From assembly GCA_028867335.1 (NCBI GenBank), contig JAGWGN010000006.1:1-50235 (forward strand): a stretch of 50,235 nucleotides of DNA, written 5' to 3'. The stretch is from Microcaldota archaeon. Lineage in GTDB: Archaea > Micrarchaeota > Micrarchaeia > Micrarchaeales > CABMGC01. Positions 28,363-35,750 of this stretch are shown piece after piece. Made by a program: the position numbers and the translations under genes. Numbering within the stretch: position 1 is the first letter of the stretch; every line of letters starts with the position of its first letter. Under the pieces are notes generated by a model. The model was given only the letters and a program-made list of their open reading frames with translations. It was not told the DNA's origin and did no database searches.

Positions 28363-28575
28363 CTACTTTTTTGCCTTCCTTGCAGGCTGCTCCTGCTCCA
28401 CCTTGGAGAGATGATAGTTGATGTAGAATCCGAGCACGACCGCGACTATTGCGACTATGTAGAAGATCGTGCTGCCTCCAGTCACGATGAAAGTGCCGAT
28501 TGATATTGCGCTGAGCGCGACCATCCCAACTGCGAGACCGATCGCGAGCTTCTCCTTGTCTGAAAACTGAGGCAT
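28363..28575 (-). CDS. Hypothetical small membrane protein
   Basis: Two hydrophobic helices; likely start MPQFSDKEK inside the longer ORF. Confidence 0.6.
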   Translation of the reverse strand: MPQFSDKEKLAIGLAVGMVALSAISIGTFIVTGGSTIFYIVAIVAVVLGFYINYHLSKVEQEQPARKAKK

Positions 28576-28651
28576 GCTCCAACCGATAACAATATTCTTA
28601 CAAAACTCTAAATAGTCTTCGAAGACATAAGGATTTAGCCAGTGCAATCCC

Positions 28652-29017
28652 ATGCTCGATCTCCTCTATATAATTGTTCTGACACTGATCTCGGCACTTA
28701 TGATAGCGTTCGCGCAATACAAGTTCAAGAAGGAGATGCCGAAGTTCGAGATGACCATCAAGGGGATAAAATCGATTCTCCACAACAGGGAGATACTCCT
28801 CGGGGGGTTTGTTTATGTTATCAGCCTCGGGATTTATCTTGTCGCGCTCAGCATCGGGCAGCTCTCGATTGTGTATCCGATATTTGCTAGCGTCTTCATC
28901 TTTGTGATGCTCGTTTCTAGACAGATGCTACGCGAGCTGGTCAGCCCTATTAGGATGCTCGGGATCGGATTGATAGTTGTAGGGATAGTGCTCACCGCAC
29001 TTACGTTTGGGATGTGA
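28652..29017 (+). CDS. EamA/SMR-like half transporter
   Basis: 4-TM pattern; abuts a second half-size homologous ORF. Confidence 0.78.
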   Translation: MLDLLYIIVLTLISALMIAFAQYKFKKEMPKFEMTIKGIKSILHNREILLGGFVYVISLGIYLVALSIGQLSIVYPIFASVFIFVMLVSRQMLRELVSPIRMLGIGLIVVGIVLTALTFGM

Positions 29018-29365
29018 ATGGAGATAGCAAAAAACACCAAGGTCGCCTTTGCGCTCGTCCTGGTAGTGAGCACGCTGCTTGGCGCAGTTGGCCAGCTCTC
29101 CTTTAAGATAGGGGTCTCATCCGCCACTCCCATTATGATAGCACTATACGTTCTGCTCGGATTTGTGGTTTACGGGATCTCAACAATACTCTACTTCTAC
29201 ATACTGGGCAGGACGCACCTTAGCTGGGCCTATAGCTTCGGGGGGCTCAGCTACATCTTCACGACCATCCTCGCGCTGACAGTCCTCGGGGAGGGCATAC
29301 CCCTGCTGAGGTGGGCGGGTGTGCTGGTGATAGCGCTCGGTGTCGCGCTGATCGGAGTGAGCTAG
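29018..29365 (+). CDS. EamA/SMR-like half transporter
   Basis: VVSTLLGAVGQLSFKIGV...LSWAYSFGGLSYIFTTILALTVLGEGIPLLRWAGVLVIALGVALIG. Confidence 0.83.
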   Translation: MEIAKNTKVAFALVLVVSTLLGAVGQLSFKIGVSSATPIMIALYVLLGFVVYGISTILYFYILGRTHLSWAYSFGGLSYIFTTILALTVLGEGIPLLRWAGVLVIALGVALIGVS

Positions 29366-29419
29366 CCGATTAGACGAACATACAAAAATGCTTAAAAAGG
29401 GGCTCTGCCATCTACTAGC

Positions 29420-29821
29420 ATGGCAATCGCGCAGAAGGAGGATATATCGCATAGGATACGTGAGCTGGTGGACACAATCCAGCTGAACACCGCCTCGATA
29501 AGAAAGAACCTCAACGAGCAGGAGGTTGCGGATTTCCAAAAGCACTTCAAAAGGATTTGGAGCAAGCTGACCATAAAGGATTACGAATGGCTGACAAGCT
29601 ACCCAAACTTAAACGTGAGGTTGGCCATCGCCCAGAGCGATGATGCGGTGAGTTTCATACAGTCAAGCAACAGGAAGATGATCATCAAGATGGCTGAGGA
29701 CATGTTGGCTCCGGTAAGAGAGGCCCTGTCTGAAAGGATCTGCATCCCAAAGGACGTCAGGCTCTATGCCAAGGGGAATGAGGCATGCAGGGAAAGGGCA
29801 AACGCCTGGGCAAAATACTAG
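29420..29821 (+). CDS. Hypothetical protein
   Basis: 133-aa ORF with TATA-like upstream sequence. Confidence 0.6.
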   Translation: MAIAQKEDISHRIRELVDTIQLNTASIRKNLNEQEVADFQKHFKRIWSKLTIKDYEWLTSYPNLNVRLAIAQSDDAVSFIQSSNRKMIIKMAEDMLAPVREALSERICIPKDVRLYAKGNEACRERANAWAKY

Positions 29822-29824
29822 GGC

Positions 29825-29926
29825 TCATCTTGTTATCGAGTATCCCCTGACCTGCTCGTATAGGGCCTTTGCCTCCTTATTGTTTTCAAAGGACTTCCAT
29901 ATTAGCTTTACCTTCTTACCACATTC
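29825..29926 (-). pseudogene. C-terminal ORF remnant (ECGKKVKLIWKSFENNKEAKALYEQVRGYSITR*)
   Basis: Protein-like 33-codon open segment preceded in frame by TGA with no plausible start; at the left edge of the AT-rich island. Confidence 0.4.
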
Positions 29927-30079
29927 TCATCCTTGTTTTGGATTCGAGTGAGATAGTTCTAAAAATAGTTGAAGGTTGATAACAATCCCTCTAAAATATA
30001 TATCTATCCTTATCTCCGTCAAAACGGCGGAGAATAATCCTCTAATTTAAATCAGATTTTAGATTATATATAAGATTAT

Positions 30080-30871
30080 ATGTTAAAGGAAAACGAAAGA
30101 AAAAATGTTGTCATAATAAGTGATTGCAAAGATATAGCATACAATGAAATGAGAGCAGTAATTCTAAAAGAGATAAAAAGATATGGCGGTGAAAATAGAA
30201 TACTGGTAGAGCCTTTAGTTCCTGTTAAAGAGATGTCAGTAATAAATTGTTCCTTTTCATTAAGACTAATGGCAGAAATATATGAACCAAAAGAAACAGT
30301 TTTTGTTATCGTAGTTAATCCATTGAAAATTAAGGGTGAGAAATTGGTAGGTGAAACCGAAAATGGATTTAAGTTTGTTAGCGGAAATACAGGTGCAATA
30401 AACTGGCTTATAGAGGATTTTGGAATTAAGGAATTATATCAAATTAAAGACAAAGGTTTTTTACCGTTTGGGGGGAAATACTCAAATTCACCATTAGCTG
30501 CAAAAATTTCTTGTGGGAAGAAACTTTCAACTTTGGGAGATAGAGTTGGTAAAAAAATTTTAAGACCGTTAGAAATGTGTGCTGGAACTATAGTGCATAT
30601 AGATAATTTTGGGCTAATTAAATTTAAGGGTAAACTTGATTCATTTAAAGAAGGGGATAATTTGGATATATTTGTAAATGGAAAAAAGAAAATTGTTGCG
30701 ATATTTTCGGAGCGAATGATGAATAAGGAAGATGGAGTTTGGGTACTTTACAAGGGTAGTTCATTGAATGGAATGCCGGAGTTGGGTAAAGTTAGAGATC
30801 CTCAGGGTGCCGAAAAGTTAGGAGTAAAAATAGGGGATGTGATAACTTGGAAACTTAATAAAGCTTTATGA
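30080..30871 (+). CDS. Divergent SAM hydrolase/fluorinase-superfamily (DUF62, SAM hydroxide adenosyltransferase-like) protein
   Basis: NVVIISDCKDIAYNEMRAVILKEI, TVFVIVVNPLKIKGEKLVGE, GTIVHIDNFGLIKFKGKL, VRDPQGAEKLGVKIGDVITWKL collinear with archaeal DUF62 proteins (recalled pattern). Confidence 0.75.
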   Translation: MLKENERKNVVIISDCKDIAYNEMRAVILKEIKRYGGENRILVEPLVPVKEMSVINCSFSLRLMAEIYEPKETVFVIVVNPLKIKGEKLVGETENGFKFVSGNTGAINWLIEDFGIKELYQIKDKGFLPFGGKYSNSPLAAKISCGKKLSTLGDRVGKKILRPLEMCAGTIVHIDNFGLIKFKGKLDSFKEGDNLDIFVNGKKKIVAIFSERMMNKEDGVWVLYKGSSLNGMPELGKVRDPQGAEKLGVKIGDVITWKLNKAL

Positions 30872-31045
30872 TTGAGAATTGCGGGATTTGTACCACACAA
30901 GACTTATAAGATTTGTAGGGGGAATCTTCTTGAGGCGTTTGAGCGATATTTTGATGCCTCCATACAGAGTCTGAATCCTGTAGGATGCACGCTTTATGTA
31001 AGCCAATCTATAAACAGACAAATCAACCTAGTCCACAAAAGGTAG
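30872..31045 (+). CDS. Possible small ORF (TTG start) sharing an N-terminal segment with the 36970-37164 ORF
   Basis: In-frame LRIAGFVPHKTYKICRGNLLEAFERYFDASIQSLNP...* resembling PHKPYKDCRNKLLRAFGASF of the downstream copy. Confidence 0.35.
   Translation: MRIAGFVPHKTYKICRGNLLEAFERYFDASIQSLNPVGCTLYVSQSINRQINLVHKR
30893..30960 (+). repeat. R1, left member of an imperfect direct repeat
   Basis: CCACACAAGaCTTATAAGatTTGTAGG vs R2 CCACACAAGcCTTATAAGgaTTGTAGG: 24 of 27 positions identical, weaker similarity beyond. Confidence 0.6.
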
Positions 31046-31049
31046 TTTT

Positions 31050-32051
31050 ATGATTACGGAAAAAGGATTAAAATTAGATAGTATAATTAAAGGTCATGGC
31101 GACTTCTCAGAGATATTGAACTATAATGAACTTATAAATAAACTGGATAACAGGCACATCAGATCTATGTGGGGAGTCTCTGTTGGAAAAATACTACATT
31201 TCGGATACGACCCAATAATAGTTAAGCAATGGTCATTTTTAAGGGCAAATTTTGATCACACAATACTAATCGCCGATTTACATACTGCAATTGAAGAACC
31301 AAAAATTGAGAATCTGGAAGAAAAAAGTAGATATACTTACACCTATTTCAAAGATTTATGCAATATGCACGGGGCGTCAATATCTTATGGGTCTTCATTT
31401 CAATATCACTCAGAATACACACAACTCTTGTATAAACTACTTTCAATAACTCCAACAAAATCACTAGATAAAATAAGAATAGCGAACAAGCAAGGAACTA
31501 TAGGAAGTCTTGTCTACCCGATGATGCAGATTGCTGATAGTGCTTATCTAAAAGCAGACATAACATATGGGGGACAGAATCAAAGAGCCACGTATATGGT
31601 GGGTAGAGAAATTTTACCGAAATTAGGTCTACCAAAACCAGTAGTGTTACTTAGCCCAATGAGTAAGGACATCATGGGCAAGGAACTAGTAAAATCTACA
31701 ACAGCTACACGAATAACAATACATGATACCGATGAAACACTAAAGCAAAAGATTGGAAAAATGTTTGCCCCTCAGAGCATTGAGGATAATCCACTTCTAG
31801 ACAGTTTTAGATATTCAATAATACCGTGGTTTAAAAAGATTAATATAGATACAATTTATGGAAAAATTAGTATAAAGGATTACAATCAACTGTGCGAAAT
31901 ATTTCTAAAAAATGAAACAGACCCATACAAATTAAAACTTAGTGCATATTTTTATTTATCACAAAGGCTCAATAAGATAAGGAGATATTTTGACAAAAAG
32001 AGTTATCTGATTGATTGGATTGATATTGGGGCCCTAAATAAGAAGGTGTGA
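31050..32051 (+). CDS. TyrRS-like paralog with degenerate HIGH and KMSKS motifs
   Basis: Aligns throughout with the canonical TyrRS in the same island (LIADLHTAIEEPK, YPMMQIADSAYLKADITYGGQNQRATYMVGREILP); HIGH region is GKILHFGY, KMSKS region is MSKDIMGKELVKST. Confidence 0.88.
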   Translation: MITEKGLKLDSIIKGHGDFSEILNYNELINKLDNRHIRSMWGVSVGKILHFGYDPIIVKQWSFLRANFDHTILIADLHTAIEEPKIENLEEKSRYTYTYFKDLCNMHGASISYGSSFQYHSEYTQLLYKLLSITPTKSLDKIRIANKQGTIGSLVYPMMQIADSAYLKADITYGGQNQRATYMVGREILPKLGLPKPVVLLSPMSKDIMGKELVKSTTATRITIHDTDETLKQKIGKMFAPQSIEDNPLLDSFRYSIIPWFKKINIDTIYGKISIKDYNQLCEIFLKNETDPYKLKLSAYFYLSQRLNKIRRYFDKKSYLIDWIDIGALNKKV

Positions 32052-33115
32052 GTATGGAGAAATCAATCTTAGATAAAATTTCCGCTGAATTACTGAGAAA
32101 TAAGAAGACAATTTGTAGAGTTTCAGCAGATTGCACAAAAACACCCATAAAGTATCATTTTCAGGACTTAGAGTACCTAATTAAATTTTTAAATTCGCTC
32201 CCAAAACAGATTGAACTTAGTCAAAAATACATTCTAAAACCTAAAGGAACAGTGGTGATAGGGCTTTCAAAAAATGAGCCAATAATAACTTCTATCGTCC
32301 CAGTAATTTCAGCAATCTACGCAAATAATAAAGTAATAGTTAAACCTTCACGTGCAAATCTAAAGATAACAAGTTTACTAATAAAGATTTTAATAGACTC
32401 GGGAATTAAAAGAGAGAGGATAAAATTAGAATACAGAAATAAAAAAGAGATTAAAAAACTTATTTCTAGAGCAGATTTTGTTTTCTGGATGGGTAGTTAT
32501 AAGGTATGTAGAAAAATTTCTTTAATTTGTGCAAAACTTGGAAAAAAATTATATTTTGAAGCAGAGGGTAATGATATTGCGATAATAGATAACACTATGA
32601 AAAAAAGTTATAAAGTAGCGAGGATGTTGGTTAAAGAAATTTCACACCATAATGGTGAAAGATGCCAAGCAGTTAAAGGGATATATTTACATAAGGACAT
32701 AAGCAAAGATTTTAAATTAAATTTTTATAAAGAAATTGAGCTATTGAATATTGGAAATTATTTAAATAGTAATACTGAACTGAGCTTAGGTTGCGAATTT
32801 AAGATCACAAAATTTTCATTAAATCCTGTTTTTGGGGCATCAGTGTGGATTGAAGAGTACAGCTCTGATTTAGCTTTGATTAAAGCTCTGCAGAAAAATG
32901 GCTATTTCCTATCCCTTTCGATTTTCAGTAAAAAACCTTACGCGAAAATATTTAAAAACCTCATAAGAAAAGTAAGCTTTTCGAGGATTAACATTAATAA
33001 AGACCCTGGTTATATTAGACCTGATGAGTCGTGGGGCGGAATTAAAAAAAGTGGTATGTTTGGGCCAGAGGGGTGGGTCAACAAATTTTCCGATAGAAAT
33101 TACATAAATAGATAG
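32048..33115 (+). CDS. Short aldehyde dehydrogenase-superfamily protein
   Basis: PKGTVVIGLSKNEPIITSIVPVISAIYANNKVIVKPS, FEAEGNDIAIID (Glu), HHNGERCQAVKG (Cys), DESWGGIKKSGMFGPEGW; overlaps the TyrRS paralog stop by 4 nt. Confidence 0.88.
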   Translation: MSMEKSILDKISAELLRNKKTICRVSADCTKTPIKYHFQDLEYLIKFLNSLPKQIELSQKYILKPKGTVVIGLSKNEPIITSIVPVISAIYANNKVIVKPSRANLKITSLLIKILIDSGIKRERIKLEYRNKKEIKKLISRADFVFWMGSYKVCRKISLICAKLGKKLYFEAEGNDIAIIDNTMKKSYKVARMLVKEISHHNGERCQAVKGIYLHKDISKDFKLNFYKEIELLNIGNYLNSNTELSLGCEFKITKFSLNPVFGASVWIEEYSSDLALIKALQKNGYFLSLSIFSKKPYAKIFKNLIRKVSFSRININKDPGYIRPDESWGGIKKSGMFGPEGWVNKFSDRNYINR

Positions 33116-33117
33116 GA

Positions 33118-33939
33118 TTAGTCACCTTTTTCAACATAGTTAAGGAGGGAATTAATTTTTGATACTCTCTGTTTAATTGTATAATCGCCATAAAAAGAAT
33201 CAACAAATTTAAAATATAGTTTCTTTGACTTAATAAGCTCTAAAAATTGCTTTTTAATCCACTTCTCATAGCTATATGGGTAGACCTTATAGTAAATGAA
33301 TGCGTATTGAAGCATCATCCTTTCAATTACGTAGAGCAGATTTAATTGGGCCAATTTGTCTGGAGAAAAATTGGCAAGGTATTTTATTTTTTCAGTCAGA
33401 GCAAGCTTTAGAACGCGGATCCTTAAAATTCTTAGGCTTTCATCATAATAAGGAGTAAACTTTTCTTTTATTTTATGATAATTCGATCTAGGAAGATCAT
33501 AAAAACATATACCATAAATAAAAAGATTTCCAATGTGCCTCTCAAATTCGTCCTTTCTTATAAGATGGGGGGTTAGCTCAAAGTTTAAGTCCCAATCAAG
33601 AATAGCGATCTCAATTAGTATCCCTGAAATTTGAAGGTTTAATTCTATTCTGCGGTTATGATAATCTGAAATGTACCTTGGTGCTTCGATACATTTAATT
33701 TGTGGTCTGTCAATAATTTTCTTAATTGAATTTATAAGCTCTTTTGAATTATTTATCTGGTTTGTGTAGAAGCATAGGTCTAAATCAGATTTTCTTTTAG
33801 GACTATGGACTTGGGAGCCGATCAGTACTCCCGTGCAAATTTTAGGATGTCTTGATTTTTGAAAAACAGATAGAAGAAAACTCAAGGTTTCTAGATATTT
33901 TGGTGTAAGTACCTTCTTTAATATTTTACGATTCTTCAT
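33118..33939 (-). CDS. DNA polymerase beta-type nucleotidyltransferase (DUF4037-like)
   Basis: GVLIGSQVHSPKRKSDLDLCFYT (GS...SDLDL) followed by RIELNLQISGILIEIAILDWD. Confidence 0.75.
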   Translation of the reverse strand: MKNRKILKKVLTPKYLETLSFLLSVFQKSRHPKICTGVLIGSQVHSPKRKSDLDLCFYTNQINNSKELINSIKKIIDRPQIKCIEAPRYISDYHNRRIELNLQISGILIEIAILDWDLNFELTPHLIRKDEFERHIGNLFIYGICFYDLPRSNYHKIKEKFTPYYDESLRILRIRVLKLALTEKIKYLANFSPDKLAQLNLLYVIERMMLQYAFIYYKVYPYSYEKWIKKQFLELIKSKKLYFKFVDSFYGDYTIKQRVSKINSLLNYVEKGD

Positions 33940-33941
33940 TT

Positions 33942-34604
33942 CTAAGATTTTAGTCGATAGTACGCGAAGATATTTCCATTTAGCACTTTCACTTTATTTA
34001 GTTTAAGGGGATAAAGTAGCTTTTTAAAACCATTCCCATCAAATAAGGCCGGAGCATTGCTATTTCCAACTGCAAATGGAAAAAATGCAACAATCAGAAT
34101 GTCGATTAGTCTTTCATGGAGTAGAGAATAATTCAATATTCCACCACCCTCTACTAGAACCGATTTTATTCCTAATTTATAGAGATTTCTAAACAAGTCT
34201 TTAAGATTGACACGGTCCGTTCCACAAATAATCACCTTGGCACCAGTTCGAATTATTTTGTTAATTTTTATTTTGGATGCTGAAGAGGAAGTTGCTATTA
34301 TTGTTCGCTCTGGATTTAAAGTAAAAATCCTAGCGGTTATTGAGATCCTACACCTACTATCTAAAACGATTCTTTTAATTTTATTATTAATCCCGTAGAA
34401 CTCATTGCCTATTAGATTTGCATTATCTGCGATTATAGTATTACAGCCTACCATCACTGCATCGCTTTTTTCTTTTAGGGCAATTAGGGGCTTAAAGGCT
34501 TCTTTTGTTATACTTTTATCAAAAATCTTACTAGACATCATTTTGCCAGGACTTATTCTGCCATCTACACTAACTCCAGTTATTATCGTTATTTTTGGTC
34601 TTAT
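33942..34604 (-). CDS. RibD C-terminal-type pyrimidine reductase, apparent AUA start
   Basis: Extended translation (M/I)RPKITIITGVSVDGRISPGKMMSSK...KSDAVMVGCNTIIADNANL...GIKSVLVEGGGILNYSLL; conserved N-terminus lies upstream of the first ATG. Confidence 0.82.
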   Translation of the reverse strand: MRPKITIITGVSVDGRISPGKMMSSKIFDKSITKEAFKPLIALKEKSDAVMVGCNTIIADNANLIGNEFYGINNKIKRIVLDSRCRISITARIFTLNPERTIIATSSSASKIKINKIIRTGAKVIICGTDRVNLKDLFRNLYKLGIKSVLVEGGGILNYSLLHERLIDILIVAFFPFAVGNSNAPALFDGNGFKKLLYPLKLNKVKVLNGNIFAYYRLKS

Positions 34605-34715
34605 TTAATCACCAATATTTGTTGTGTGATATGAAAATATAAACCCTTTTTAGATAAAAACGAATTGGTGATATATGTTTATAAATAACAAGAAAACAAT
34701 AGTTTCAGTAGGGAA

Positions 34716-35750
34716 TTGATAATGGAATTAAAAGATAGAACTGAGATAGCTTCTAGAAATGCAAAGGAGATAGTTACTAAAGAAGACCTTAACGAGCTTT
34801 TGAGGAAGGGGCCTTCGTTTAATTTTTATTACGGGACTGCACCAACAGGACCAGTGCATATTGGTTATATGGTGCCACTGGGCAAGGTCGCAGATTTAAT
34901 AAAAAGTGGGGGAGATGCAAAAATATTAATTGCGGATTATCATGCCTACCTAGATGATAGAAAGAGCCCTTGGGAGGAAATTTCTATTAGAAGTGATTAT
35001 TATCAGAAGTGTATAGAGTTGATTCTTGGAGAATTTAAAGATAAAGTTGAATTTGTAAGAGGTTCAAGTTTTCAAACGAGTCCAGAATATGTTTCAGACT
35101 TATTCAGAATATCGGGGGAAACAACTGCAACTAGAGCACAAAGGGCAGCCTCAGAAGTGTGTAGGATGAGGGAGCCAAAGGTATCAGAGTTGATGTACCC
35201 GTTATTGCAGACACTTGATGTCAAGTATTTAGAATCTGACCTAGTAGTAGGGGGGATGGATCAAAGGCATATCTACATGCTAAGTAGAGCCATTCTGCCT
35301 ACGATCAAATGGGAAAAACCAGTATGCATATTTACCCCTTTAATCACCTCGCTAAAGGGGCCTGGAGAAAAGATGTCTGCGAGCATAAAAGGGACATACA
35401 TAAAAGTTCATGAATCAGAAAATGAACTAAGGAAGCTTGTCTCTTCAGCACATTGTCCACCGAAAGAGATTGAGAGCAATCCAATATTGGACGTTGTCAG
35501 ATATATTATATTGCCAATAAAGAGCATGTTAAAAGTCGAGAGGGATGCTAAATTCGGAGGAGATGTGGCATATGAGGATTATGAATCTTTAGAGAATGAT
35601 TTTAATGAGGGTAGATTGCATCCGGCAGATCTTAAAAACGGTGTTTCATCAGCCTTACTCGAAATGACTAAGCCCATAAGAGACTATTTTGAGAAGCATA
35701 CATCCCTCAAAGAAGATATAAATAAGACTTATGCGCAAGATTTATTCTAA
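34716..35750 (+). CDS. tyrS: Tyrosyl-tRNA synthetase (archaeal/eukaryotic type)
   Basis: FYYGTAPTGPVHIGYMVPLGKVADLIKSGGDAKILIADYHAYLDDRKSPWEE, YPLLQTLDVKYLESDLVVGGMDQRHIYM, GPGEKMSASIKG. Confidence 0.95.
   Translation: MIMELKDRTEIASRNAKEIVTKEDLNELLRKGPSFNFYYGTAPTGPVHIGYMVPLGKVADLIKSGGDAKILIADYHAYLDDRKSPWEEISIRSDYYQKCIELILGEFKDKVEFVRGSSFQTSPEYVSDLFRISGETTATRAQRAASEVCRMREPKVSELMYPLLQTLDVKYLESDLVVGGMDQRHIYMLSRAILPTIKWEKPVCIFTPLITSLKGPGEKMSASIKGTYIKVHESENELRKLVSSAHCPPKEIESNPILDVVRYIILPIKSMLKVERDAKFGGDVAYEDYESLENDFNEGRLHPADLKNGVSSALLEMTKPIRDYFEKHTSLKEDINKTYAQDLF

Noticed and set aside
30015-30036. Hairpin CTCCG...CGGAG upstream of the DUF62 gene
   Set aside because: Short stem; could be a terminator or chance, no conserved context to support a riboswitch or operator.
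30080-30871. 3-dehydroquinate synthase II (first impression)
   Set aside because: No DHQS II motifs on closer reading; the collinear pattern fits the DUF62/SAM hydrolase superfamily.
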